64,000 nucleotides of DNA from Anaeramoeba flamelloides (lineage: Eukaryota; Metamonada; Anaeramoebidae): NCBI GenBank assembly GCA_027625915.1, contig JANTQA010000008.1, positions 6,503,501 to 6,567,500 on the forward strand. The letters run 5' to 3'. Each line of letters starts with the position of its first letter. Position 1 is the first letter of the stretch. The position numbers and the translations under genes were made by a program. The notes under the pieces are model-generated. The model searched no databases and had not been told where the DNA came from. It was given only the letters and a program-made list of their open reading frames with translations. This document shows positions 37,387-50,000 of the stretch, in pieces.

Positions 37387-39613
37387 ATTAATATTAAGCT
37401 TTACTGATGTGAGAATAGAAAAAATAAAAAAATAAATCCCTGTTTTTTTTCCAAGAACCTGTTAGAAAAAATTTAGAACATTGGAAAGGTTGTACAACCA
37501 AAAAATAATTTGAATGATAATTTTGAGAGTGAATTTCTGACTCTTTTTGTCAATAAAGTAGAAATTCAATTATTTTTTCCTCGTAATCTTTAGAGATTTG
37601 AGAAAGTGATAAATAAAATAAGAAGAAATACATATGCCAGAATATTATTATTGAACTTCAATGAGCTAATATTTGTTAATACATTTCTCTAATAAAATTT
37701 ACTACAACTTTACCAATAAATAATCTCCAAGACTAATGGGAGTCTTTAAACACTTTTAAAGCTAAGTGTGTTTGATCACAATTTTGTTTTTTGAATTGGG
37801 CGATTATTGATTTTTTTTTTTTTTTTAACATATTTTTATTTGAATTTGAAAAAGGAATACATTTTCACTTTATTTTCCATATTTTTCTTCTGCAAATAGA
37901 GAGTTCAAAGAAGTAGATTGTAATTTAAAAACTTTATTAGAAAAAGGAATTTGGGGAAGTGAAAATTTCACCCATTTGTCATTCAAATACCAGTAAGAAA
38001 GAAAAATTTTGTTAAATGGGTTATTCAATGAAACACTAATGTTTTCTTCACCAAAATATTCTCCACTTCTACTTGGTATCTGGAATTTTGAAATTGTGCT
38101 CCCATTATCAAAGGTTGGAAATTACAGGTATTTGACATTTAAGTGGTATAATAAATAACCTAATTTCCGTTTTAAAATTCAGAAATATTCCTTTTATTGA
38201 TGGCCCTTGGTTCGACCAATTACAAAAATATAAAAGGATAATAAAACAAACAATTAGGGAGGCAAATTAAATTCAATTTCTTAAAAAACTCTATTAAAAA
38301 AAAAAGTGGATATTGAAAATGAAGTGAAAACTTTGTACCGTCTCATATTCAAATATCAGTATCTAACATTATTCAGATTTCAATAAAATAGTAAAATAGA
38401 AAAATAATAACAAGAGACTTGGAAGCTTATTTGAAACTGTCAGAGATTTAATCAAAGATTAATAGAATTTAATTACAATTGAATATATAAAAATGTTTCA
38501 TTTCAAATTTTAAAATATTTTGTAAATTTTTAAAATAAGAAAAAACTAGTAACCTTTTGACAAAACCATTTAAAAAATAAAAGTTCATCTAATAGAGGTT
38601 TTTCTTTTTAAATCTTGAGTCAAAATATTAATTTTTTTTTTGATACTAATAAATTCTAATAAATTATAAAAAAATTTTTAATTGATTTTCGATTTTCATA
38701 AATCTTTGAACTGTTTCTTATCAAACTGTCTCTGACAAAGAATATTTTGAAGAACAACTAATTTTATAGTATTTCTTATCACTTGACTTCATAAAATGCT
38801 TTATTCAAAGGTTGAACATAATAATTATAAAAAGGAAAATCAAGTAATAATTTCCAAATATTAATTGCAATTTATCAGCAAATTAAATCAATTTTCTCTT
38901 ATTTTTATTAAAATTATTTGTGATTGGGATCAACAAAAGAGAGAAAACAGTTGCTTATTCATTTATATTTGCCAAGTGGTTGTTCAATTAAAGATAAGAA
39001 AAGGTCGTTTTTTGTAAAATAAATATCTATAAGTCCATAGAGATTATTACATCGAAACTTTCAGAAAATTAAACTATTTCACTTTACCGAATAAAAAAAT
39101 AAACAAAGTAGTCTCCAAGTTTAACATTCAGTTTTTTTTTTTCCAAACAAACTTTTTTTTGAGAAAAATGGCTCGAATATAATTATTCTAAAAGATTAGC
39201 TTTATTTTGGAGATCAGTTCCAAAACTGAATGACTAAACACCACAAACCTGATTAGTCTTGGGATTACTTTTTTTGAGATTTGTGCTTTTAGATGATTTA
39301 TTTTGTAATGATTGTTTGAAAATGTGTTAAATTTCTTGCCAAACTAATAGTAAAGCCAAAGGTTTTAATTTGTGGTAAACCAAAAGAAAAAAAATTATTA
39401 TTCATAAAGCAAGTTTTTAAACATATAAACCTACAGCCAATCCGAGAACGAGAAAAAAAAATGAAATCCTTCAAAAAGTAAACAAACCCCCCCCTTGTAA
39501 ATACTATTTGTGGGTTCTATCTTTTGGTATTCAGTTTCGAGTCAAGGAATTTCTAAGAAAATTTTCTATTTTTTTTTATTTTTTCTATTTCAAATTTATC
39601 TTATATCGAATAA
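37387..39613. other. Divergent intergenic region, CacyBP / RPN2-TRAP fusion
   Basis: It should contain two promoters. Much of it is a decayed repeat (about 38170-38900) with relatives in the SRPK intron. A C-run (CCCCCCC) is at about 39488, just upstream of the fusion gene. No other gene is visible. Confidence 0.55.
38170..38900. repeat. Dispersed repeat family F, copy 1
   Basis: 38180-38370 matches 48680-48870 in the same orientation (AATATTC.TTT..ATC, AATTTC TTAAAAAA.TCT, CATATTCAAATATCAGTA). 38640-38885 matches 48880-49115 in inverse orientation (AATCTTTGAACTGTTTCTTA, CATAAAATGCTTTATTCAAA, AAAGGAAAATCAAGTAA). The mixed orientation implies an internal inversion or a foldback structure. Confidence 0.6.
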
Positions 39614-40222
39614 ATGGGAATAATTGGGAAACTATTTCTCATCCTTGTTCTTTTAATTGCACTTGAAGGAGCAAAACTAAGCGAAAACAAAGTCTTAAGT
39701 GAACTACACAAATACCAAGATCGAACAAATGGCGGTTTTTCAAACGAGATCGACGAGAAGGCAACAATCCAAGGTACATTTGGCGCTGTTCTCCTTTCAA
39801 CACTTTACGGGTTCCGAGATGAAAATCTAGCTGAGGGTGTCACACACTTTGTTGAGCAATGTGCCAATAACGATTTTGGCTATGGGTTTAACCCAAAGCA
39901 AGCATCAGAATTGGAGTCAACTTTTTATACCACATGGATCTATCGACTTCTTGGCACACTTCCTGACACACACCATGTCTCCAATTACCTTCTTTCTTTA
40001 TTAGATCGAGAAACAATGTTGTTTGCATCTAAAAAAGGTGGAAGGCCTTCAATCATGGGTACAGCTCTTGCCTTCCAAACACTTGATTTACTTGAAGAAT
40101 CTTGGGAATCAGTCTTACCAAAAAATGCCGCAGAAGTTTTAAAAACTAAAATAAAAAAGGGTATGGTTGTCTCTGAGACAGAAGCCTATTTTAATTTTGG
40201 TTCTTCAAATATTGTAAGTTTT

Positions 40223-40282
<60 letters not shown>

Positions 40283-43200
40283 TTTTTTCTTTTTTATTTT
40301 TTTTTTTTTTATTTATTTCGTTGAAAATTTATTTTGATCTAAATATTAAAAAACAAAGGTATACGACAATTACTATGGAATTCTTTTAGCCAAATATTTA
40401 AAAATTGAACTTGGAACAATAAAACCATGGGTTAATTTTATTAAAAACATGCAAGCTTTTGATGGAAAAAATGTAATCTCTTTTTCTTTTTTTTTTTTTT
40501 TTTTCTTCTTCTTCACTTTCGATCTTTTTCCATTTTTCCCTTTTGGTTTCATTTCTTATATTCCTCAAAAAAAAATGACTTTCGTGCAATTCAGACTTTT
40601 ATTCAAATCTAAAACCATTTATTTCGATTAAAGTATTTTGGAATTCTCACAACAGGAATTTTTTTTTTTTTCAATCCCCACGTTCTTAATATTCCTTTTC
40701 CATCAAATCCTTCGATCTTTTCTTTTTTTTTCAATAATTACTTTTTCTTTAACTTTAGAGTGTTTCACTAAATAAAATGAAAAAAAAAAGTATTAATTAT
40801 AAATGTTTTTTCTCTTCAAAAATAAAAATTTTTTTGTTGTACTTACTTTCAAGACAACTACATCAAACACCTGATCAACCTTATCCTTAAACAAAATTCA
40901 AAACATAACCGTCACTTTGTCTGTTGAAGGTTTGAAGAAAATTGATTTATCTGATCTGTATCAAAATTAAAAAATCAGTTTGATAACGATAAAACAATGA
41001 ATTTCCTAAAATGAAATGAAAAAAAAAAAAAAAAATTTGATTATTGTTTTTTTTTACTCACGAAGCACCTTTTTATTGATTTATCAAGTTGACTAAAAAT
41101 TAAAATACCTTTTAAAGACCTTGACCATTAATCTATTTTTTAAGAAATTTATATAACTTTTACCAACTTTTTTTTTTTACAGTTTTTTTTTTTTTTCAGA
41201 AACTCCTTTAATTAAATAAAAGTAAATGCACCAGAATTCAATTATCCCAAGAAGGTCATAAAAAAAAAGTGATTACCAAAAGCTTTAAAAAGGTTTAATA
41301 TCTCGAATAGTTACATTTAGTGATAAAATTTTCAAACTTTTTACTTTTTACTTTTCACTTTTTCAAACTGGCTTTCTAAAAAACTCTTTGTGTAAAGAAA
41401 TTATTATAATTTCAATTCCTTTTTTCAAAAAATAAAAATCAAAACAAAAAAGTTTCAATCTTACCAAAACATTTCAATCTAATCAAAACACATTTAAAAA
41501 AAAATAAATAATTTAATTTGTTCAAAAACAAAAAAAAAAAATCAAAAAAAAAAAAAAAGGATGGATCTTTTTATGATGATAAAGCTAAAGAATATTCAGG
41601 AATTGAAAGCACAACATTTAGTCTCTTAAGTCTTAAACTTCTTGCAGAAATCCATTCAAATGAAAACAATAAAGAAATCCCAAATTTCTTCAAATTAATC
41701 GATAAAGAAGAACTTACAAACTATTTAACAAGTCAAGAAGAGAATTTATGGATTGTTTCAAGAGCACATTTCGGACTTGCCCTTATTGGAGAAATCTTTG
41801 AAAATGTTGAAACCTCTGTTGAATGGGAAACAATTAACGGAGACAAGCCAAAGGAACTAATTGAAGGTACCGATTTAAGATTAGTCTTCACTGCCAAAAC
41901 CTTTTCAAGTTTAAGACATGGAGGGCTTGACATCAAAAGTAAAATTCTTTTCAAAGCAGAAAACAAAGAAGCACTTGGAGCACTCAAAGCAATTAGCTAT
42001 ACATTTGATCAGGAAAGAAGACAATACATTTCCGAAAAGGTCATCCAAACAAACAATAAAGTTGGAAAGGTTCTTGTTGAAACAAAAGGAGAAATGAACA
42101 TTGTAGGCCTTGGAAAAGTTTCCTTTATCAAAGAAACACAAAACTCAATTGGGTACAAAATTGATATCATTCCTAGCGCATCCGTGGCAGGTACAGAAAT
42201 TGAACTCGGTGGTACTGCATCGATTGGGACAAAATTTGATTTTATTGTCAAACTTTCTTCATTAAATGACCAAAACCCACATATCCTATCTGGCGATTTT
42301 GATGTTTCAATGACAATTTTTGATTCTTCATTATTTGTTGTTGACCATCAAGTTCTTGATTGTAGAGATAACCAAAAAGAAATTAACTTTAATTATGTTC
42401 TTTCAAATACTGATTTGCCTTCAGGTAAAATTTTATTTATTTTTTTAATAATTTTCATTTATTTTTGTTCATTAAGTTATTTAATAATAATCTTTGATAA
42501 AATCAAAATCAAAATCAAAATCAAAATAAAATACAAAAAAATATTAACAAAACCAAAACAAATTCTTTAAATTTCCAAAATCAAATAAAAAAACACTTAA
42601 TAAAAAAAAAAAAAAAACAAAATAGGAACTTTATTCTTTAGATTTGAAGTTGGAAATGAAAAAGTTGGAATTCATACAAGTAAATCTATTCATTATAATG
42701 TTGATATCCCAATGATTAGTTCAAATATTAAATTCAAAAACTTCAAAGACAATGAAAACATCAATTATAAAATCGGAGACGAAGTCGAAATTAGCCTTCA
42801 ATCAGGATCCATCCCAGATTTAATAACACCAATTTTTTACAAATCAAAAGCATCAAAAGAAACAGAATATAAAAGAGTAGATGGAACAAACATTCCAAAT
42901 GGAAGTTGGAATTTCTTTATGGAGGTTACAACCCCATCTGGCGATGTTGTTACAACTGTCGAATCTGAGCTCAGTGAAAATGAAAACGGAATGTTAATTA
43001 TTTCATTCAATAATGAGATTGAACCAATCTTAAACAATTTGGGAACAAATAATGTTAACTTTTATTATTTAACTGCCACTGGCCAATCTATCCCACTTAC
43101 AAATCTCGAAAACAGATTTAAAGAAGAATCAGAAGAAGAAACAGAAGATCAAGAAGAAGAAGAAACCAATGAAGATTTTGGCCAATTATCATTCAATGTT

Positions 43201-44085
43201 GATCATAAGCTTCAAATGACCGAGGTTACTAACTTTCCAAATGAAGATGATTTCTTTTATGGAAACAAAATAGTATATGTCTTTAAGGTTCTTGATACAA
43301 TTTCCGGAAAACTAATTTCACATAATGAAGAGGCTACTGAATCCGACTTTGGAATTTATTTAGAATTATTACATAAGGAAACCGCCCAAGAAGAAAGCGA
43401 ATTTATTTCGGTATCTGAAATGGCTAAAGTATCAAAAGACACATTCATGATCAAATGGACAATCAACCCAAATGCAATTAAAGGCGAGGGGAAAATTAGA
43501 ATTATTGGTAAAAGAGGAAGCGGAATGAGAATAAATATCATCCAGGAAAGTAAAGAAGCAGAGGAAGAAAAAGAAGAAAAATATTGTGTATATGATATCG
43601 CCATTGGAGGCGAAATCAACGTCAATCACGAACTATATCGAACACTAACCAAGTATTCATCAAAGACGGTCTTTTTCATCGAATTTGAATTACAATGTAA
43701 ACAAAAGACCCTCGAAGGTGCCAAATTATATTCGACATTGAAATATGTTGGCGACAACAAAGACGATTCCCAAATAATTGAAGAAAATCTTTATGTTAAT
43801 CACCACGACAAAAAATACCAAACAACATTTGTAAATAAACACGAAAATGTTAAGCCAGGTAAATACGAAATGGTATTTTACAGAGATATCGATCAACAAA
43901 GAGCTGCTAGAAATGGTTGGGATACAGTAGAACCTCTATTTTCGGTTCAAATTCCTCATTCAAAATTAAAACCAATACAATCTTCAATCTCAGGTCAATT
44001 CATTTTAATTGCACTCCTTGGTGCTATTTTTGTTTGGATTTCTATGAAAACTTATCAAATAGAAAAGATGCCTTCAAATAATTAA
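39614..44085 (+). CDS. Ribophorin II-like OST subunit fused to TRAP-delta
   Basis: Exons 39614-40213, 40359-40472, 41560-42424, 42626-44085; phases 0, 0, 1; 1012 aa. A signal peptide (about 1-19, IGKLFLILVLLIALEGA) precedes an alpha-helical toroid-like region (about 25-320, GGFSNEIDEKATIQGTF.., GIESTTFSLLSLKLL) and beta-sandwich segments resembling ribophorin II (PSGTLFFRFEVG, then FGIYLELLHKETAQE). An acidic linker follows. Residues about 846-1012 (43582-44085) match TRAP-delta/SSR4: the Cys pair (847, 884; C.., FFIEFELQCKQ), KYQTTFVNKHENVKPGKYEM, VEPLFSVQIPHSK and one membrane helix (about 983-1000), then a short cytosolic tail. The usual three C-terminal helices of ribophorin II are absent and TRAP-delta supplies the anchor. 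The junction is inside exon 4, so the fusion does not depend on a splice model. Expected role: ER-lumenal N-glycosylation and translocon coupling. The TRAP-delta call is strong, the ribophorin II call good but weaker. Confidence 0.85.
40228..40277 (+). repeat. Poly-T tract, 50 bases, in intron 1 of the fusion gene
   Basis: An uninterrupted T run starting 15 bases after the 5' splice site at 40214. It leaves exon 1 reading open into a Phe run if unspliced. Confidence 0.9.
40473..41559 (+). other. Intron 2 of the fusion gene (1.1 kb)
   Basis: Donor GTAATC. The acceptor AAAG at 41559 is preceded by A-runs and has no pyrimidine tract. The exon 3 frame (DGSFYDD) continues the protein logically. 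No repeat or nested gene was recognised. Confidence 0.7.
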
Positions 44086-46917
44086 GTTTTTTTTATTCAA
44101 AAAAAATAAAATATAAAATATACAATTATTTAAATCATATTTATTTTTTTAATACAACAAAAAAATTTAAATTTTATTATTTTTGTTTTTTTTTATTTTA
44201 TTTTTCAAGAATTTTTAATATTTTCTTGAAGTTTGGAAAATATAAAACTTTAAATTCTTCAATATTTCGAAAATGAAAAATAAATAAAAAAAAATAAAAA
44301 TCCTTCTTTGGTTTAGATTTGAAATTTTTTATTTTAATTGATTTTATATGAGTGTAAATATCTTGAAAAATGCCTCTGCTTTGGAATTCATTCATTTCAT
44401 TTTTCTCTTGCTAAGTAATTATTATTTTTTGAGTTTTTTTTTTTGGAGATGACAGAACATGCTAAAAATTGTAAACTTTTAATGAATATTATTCTATTGT
44501 TTCTCTGACGAGGAATTGGTATCTTAATGATATGTAACATTTCTGATCGTCCCGAGGTGGTTTTAGTAAATAAGATAAAATCTCTTTGCAAATACATTTT
44601 AAAGAGTACATTTTTTGATCCGTAATTTTCCTTTCTTTAGATTTGGTGTTATTTTTTTTTTCTTTTTAGAATCTAGACAAGCTAATTCATAGTATGTTAT
44701 TTTCTTAACTCTTTTTTAAGTTGAAAAGGTCAAGTTTTATTTAAGAAATAAAAACTATTATATGGGTTTAATTTATTATTCTTCTAAAAATCAATTTTTA
44801 ATTTTTAGATCAGATCATTTTTTCTAATTTTGGTAAATTTTTTTTAAGGTTTTTGGATTTTAATTTTTCTTTTGTTTTTCTTTTTCTTTTTCTTTTCTCT
44901 TTTTAATTTTTTATATCTTTTTTTCTTTTTTTTTTTTTTTAACACTTTTTTTTTAAAGTAAATTTGAAAAAAACAATGTTTCAAACTTCAAATTAACCTA
45001 AAGAAAATTTTCTATTTGTCTTTTCTTTTAATATTCAGAAAATTACTAATTATGTAATCTTATTGTCAACAATTTTAATTTTCCAAAGAAATTAAGAAAT
45101 GGTGTAACAACCTTCAAATGAAAGGTTACCAAAAAAGTTTTTTGAACATTTTTTTTAATTGTAAATTATAGTTTGTTTATGTATTTCATTTATAATTATA
45201 GGTTATAATCCGAAATTTATTAATTCTCTTATTTCAAAACAACTCTGGTTCGGTTGAATTATAAAAAAAGTGAATTTTTCATCATTGGCTGGATCTATTT
45301 GGGTGAAATGTTGTGTATTTTCACATTTTTTATTTTTTACTTCAATAATGTTTTTTCACTAATAATAAACTTGTATTTAAAATTTATTATTAAATAAAAT
45401 AAAAAATTGATTCAAATTATTTTTTTAAAGAAAATATTAAATAACAATATAAATAAACATTAACTCACCAAATTAAAATCCTAAAAGATGTCCACCGATA
45501 GTACTGATTTTTAATTTATTTTGAAATATCTTGGCTGATTTTAATTCTTTTCCTTTCTTTCTTTCTTGTTTTCAAAAAGTAAAATAAGACACAATAGAAA
45601 AAAAAATGAAAATTCAAATTATATATTACAAAAATAGTAAATGTAACAAATGGGACTTCTGGAGTATGGACACTGGTTATACTTATACACACTGAAACAT
45701 TTTTTCAGAGATTTAATAATTAACCTAATTTAATATAGCCAACTCGAGTATTCAGACACAAAGTTTCAAACAAACTTTTGACACAAAAAAATTACAAATA
45801 AAAGTATATTTTTTTGAATTTTTAAAAACTCAAATTATTTTAATAGAATCCAAATTTGTGACTTAATTTGAGATTTTTTTGTTCCTTAAATTTTGTTTAA
45901 AGTTTGGGACACAAAAGTGGGTCTGGTAGTAGTACAATAAAGGAAGCAATTAGTTTTTTTTTTTTTTTTTTTTTTATTTGTCAAAAATTAGCTTTGATTT
46001 TTAACAAACTTTAACAATTTGATGATACAACAAATTCAAAAATTGAATTTTAATTAAAAAAAATAACGAAAATACTTGTTGTCAAGACAAAATTAATTTT
46101 GTGTATCAAAAATGAATTATTTCAGATATTTAAGAATAAAAATTATTGAATTGTTTTTGAGGTAGGTGACCTTGTTTTATTTTATATAACAAAACCCCTT
46201 TAATTAATATTTTGAAGAACTGATAAATCTGTAATTTTTATTCTTATAATTCTATTAGTTTTTGGGGATTATAAAATTAAATATAAAATTTTAACATATT
46301 TTAATTCACTATTAAAAGAATTTCCAAAAAAGTTGAGGTTGATTAATTCGATTTACAAAAAAAAAATATTTTTTAATGTACAATTTAATTTTTTGTTAAA
46401 TTTTTTTGATTGTCTTGAGAAAAAAGGATTGTATAGTAAAAGAGTAAGTTGCGTTTGTAAAATAAGTTAATTGTTGAACGATCTTTGAAATGAAATATTT
46501 TGAAAGTAGAATTGCCTTTTTTAAGGAAAGGAAAGAAAAGGAAAGTTAATTGGTTAAAACCTTTTTTATTTTTTTTTTAGATTTCAACTTGTTTACTCGA
46601 AAAATTTTCATCAAAATACCTTTTTCCAAGATTTTCGGATTACTCAAAGACATTTTGAAAGTCTACCAATTTAAGATTGTTTTTTTCTTTTCATCTAGTA
46701 TAGTCTTTTGTTTGATATTTTTTACCTAAATAAGAATTCTTTCTTTTCTAACTATAAAAGTTCAGCAAAGTGAAAATTAAAAGATTTAACTTTTGAAAAA
46801 ATGTTGAAAAGGAAACTGAACATCAAGTTCTTTGAGTACAACCCAGATTAAATTAGAATCATTTTCTTCAATTTTGATAAAAAATTCCATTCCCTTTTTT
46901 TGTTTGGAAAAAAATTA
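44086..46917. other. Intergenic region between the fusion gene and SRPK
   Basis: It holds the long-TIR element copy 2 (45745-45926), C/T-rich runs at 44870-44940 and a short block shared with 12215-12260 at 46484-46520. No gene was recognised. Confidence 0.55.
45745..45926. mobile_element. Long-TIR MITE-like element family 2, copy 2
   Basis: The ends read TCAGACACAAAGTTTCAAAC and GTTTAAAGTTTGGGACACAA then AAGTGGGTCTG, with an inner inverted pair (ACTCAAATTA / TTAATTTGAGAT). It is more diverged than the copies at 35643 and 61303. Confidence 0.6.
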
Positions 46918-47040
46918 ATGTCCACAGTTATGTTATCTCCTAAAGAGAGTAACAAAAAAAAGAAAACAATTGGTAAACTCAAAAAACACTTTTCACCAAA
47001 AACGCCATCAAGCGATGATCAAGAACCTGAGCATTATCAC

Positions 47041-47080
<40 letters not shown>

Positions 47081-50000
47081 CTCTGTCTTCTATAATCAGA
47101 AAACAACTCTAAAAATAACACATCATATTAACAAACTAAATTCGAACCCACCACATCATCATTTTTCAACAAAACTAGGGGGATACCATCCTGTGCAAAA
47201 GGGTGAAATATTCAATAAAAGATATAAAGCTGTATGTAAGATTGGCTGGGGATTTTTTTCTACAGTTTGGCTTGTACACGATTCATTAAAAGGGCTGTTT
47301 GTTGCTCTCAAAATTGTTAAAAGCGAAAATATCTTTACACAAGCTGCAAGAGATGAAATTCAGCTTTTAAAGAAAGTTACACAACAAGATCAAAGGAAAA
47401 ATTCAAAAGTGATAAGAATAATGGATAGCTTTGTCCACTTGGGTTCAAACGGAAAACGTAAGTAAATGCAATTTGTTTTTTGCTCAAGAGAAAAGCATCA
47501 TTTTCATTGACTTTTCCTTTTGATGTTCTTTTCAAATTCAAAAAATTTTAAAGTTTAACCACAAGCCGAATCCAAAAAAGAGCTGTGTTAAATAAAATAA
47601 AGATTTTCCTTTTTGATTAATTTGTGGAGGCTTGTATTTTTTCAATTGAAATAACAATCTTGAAACAAAATTTTTTGGAATTAAAATACTTGAATTTGTA
47701 ATATGAGGATGTACGTTCTTACAGAATTCTTCAAATACATTACAAACACTACCCTTTCGATATTGGCAAAGGTTTGGACGATCTTTTATCCAACGATTAA
47801 AATAAAATATTTTTGCAAAAAATATGGGTTTTTTTTTGTTTTTTATTTTTTATCTACTCTAAATGCTCACTTACCAAGTCCCTTAAAAATACACCTAAAG
47901 ATGGCCTTTGCCAATTAGCTTTTCATTTATGTAAGTTCACGGGAGGAACAAAACAATCGACTTGTACCAATATTGTTATTTTCCAATTCATAAATGAAAA
48001 TTTTTATTTCAATTTCCAAAATGGATATTAATTATTACTGCTACAATCAAATTACCAGAGTCAAGATTTTGTCTTAGAGTTCAACTCAGGGAATTTAGTT
48101 CATTGTCTTAAAATATCATTTCTAAAAGGTATTGTATTTTAAAAGATCTTTGGATTGTCTTCAACTTATACACTCGAAAAAATATTTTGGAATGTGAACC
48201 AAAAATTTTCATTTTTTAATTCGAAAATAAGAGTATCTGAAAGACTCACTTATTTGGGAGAATTTAATTTAGCTGTCTAGTGTGGATTTTTAAAATCCAC
48301 GTTCTACAGAAAAAACCCAGTATATTAGCATGCATATATTAGGAATTATGCTTGCCAAAAAATTACAAATTTAGGATTTGTCCCACCCGTGTTATTAGTA
48401 CAAAAGAAACAATAACTCCAATAAAATTTAATAGTTTCCCCATAAACCAATTACGACTCTTCACTACTGCTTTGTTGTAAGTGGGTATTTACAATAGAAC
48501 AAAAAATAAAAACCAAAAAAAACCCATATTTTTTGCAAAAATATTTTATTTTAATCTTTGAATTAAAGATCGTCCAAACCTTTGCCAAAATGAAAGGGTA
48601 GTATTTGTAATGTCTCTGAAGAATTCATTTAGAACCCCTCCTTGAATGGTCATAAAATTTCATTTGATTACCTTTTTGCAATTTGGGAATATTCTTTTCA
48701 TCCAAGATCAAAATATACCAAGACATAGCTAAAAAAGGATCAAACAAATAAATAGAGATCACAAATTTCAATCTATTTCTTAAAAAATTCTCTTTTTTCA
48801 AAGGAAAAAAAAGAAAAATAGGAAAATAAAGTGAAAAGTTTTTCCCATTTATTATTCAAACACCAGTAAATATTTGTCTTTTATTACTGATAAATTGCAA
48901 TTTATGTTTGGAAATTTTTTACTTGATTTTCCTTTTTGAAATTATTATGCTCAAGCTTTGAATAAAGCATTTTATGAAGTTAAGTGTTAAGAAACTCTGT
49001 AAAATTAGTTTTTCTTCAAAAACTTCTTTTTCCTAGACTGTTTGATAAGAAACAGTTCAAAGATTTATAAAAATGGAAATTGAACTAAATATTTTTTGAA
49101 AAATATTAGAATTTATCAGTAATGATGGTGTACTGTCAAATAACTAGAAAAACAATTAACATTCTATAATCTCACTTCACCCGAGAGACCATTGGGTGAA
49201 AGAAAACCCACACCTTTCAATTTGAAAATATTTTTTATCCCTTTTTTCACCACAAACCATGGAAAATGAACAAAAAATTTCGAAAAAATGCACTTTTTTT
49301 TGAGAAAACAATGTACAACCAATTTCAATACAAAACTGGAAATAGGATAAGGAGGCAAACGATTTTTTAAACAATAAAATAAAGTTATAAGCTTTCTCTT
49401 CCATTCGAAATTCTATCTGAAAATTTGTTGAGATTAAACTTCTTTTATAAAAACGATTTTTTCGATCAAAAAAAAAAAAAAATAAACATCAATTTTTAAC
49501 TCCAAAAAAATAATCATATAAAATCGAGAGCAGAAAAATTTAATACCTTTTATTTATGTAATATCATACTTTCAAAAAAATTGAATTTTTATAAAGAAAC
49601 AATAAATGATGGTTAATAATTTTGCATATTAAAATAGTTTTATGAGGATTGAATTTAATAAACATAAATATTTTTCCAATTTCTCTAATTCTCTCACAAA
49701 ACTTAAAAGAATAACTATTTGATTTATTTTAAGAGTGTGGCCTGTTTATGAAAAATAGTTGATTTTATTATCCCGTAATTTAATCATCAGAATTTCCCCA
49801 AACACCACCCCCATTACAAAAATCCCCCAACCTATATTGAAGTGTGTGGGTATCATTAAAAAGAGTCGCAATTAAGATTAATTTTTCAATAATTTTTTCT
49901 TTTTTATACTTTTCCAATCAAATAATATAGACGTATGTATGGTTTTTGAATTATTAGACGGAACAACATTATTAACTTTAATGAAGAAATATGAATATAA

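Larger units (their letters stand above)
47458..49930 (+). other. Long intron 2 of SRPK (2.5 kb)
   Basis: Donor GTAAGT, acceptor ATATAG. It carries a roughly 900-bp fold-back element and, beside it, a copy of repeat family F. Confidence 0.8.

Noticed and set aside
40228-40277. Poly-T tracts as possible telomeric or poly(A)-insertion tails
   Set aside because: Pure T/A runs are everywhere in introns and spacers, without target duplications or an attached retroposed gene body.
39614-44085. Possibility that the fusion is an artefact of joining two adjacent genes by a wrong splice
   Set aside because: The ribophorin-like beta segments and the TRAP-delta part lie in one continuous exon (42626-44085) with no stop between them, so no splice choice is needed.
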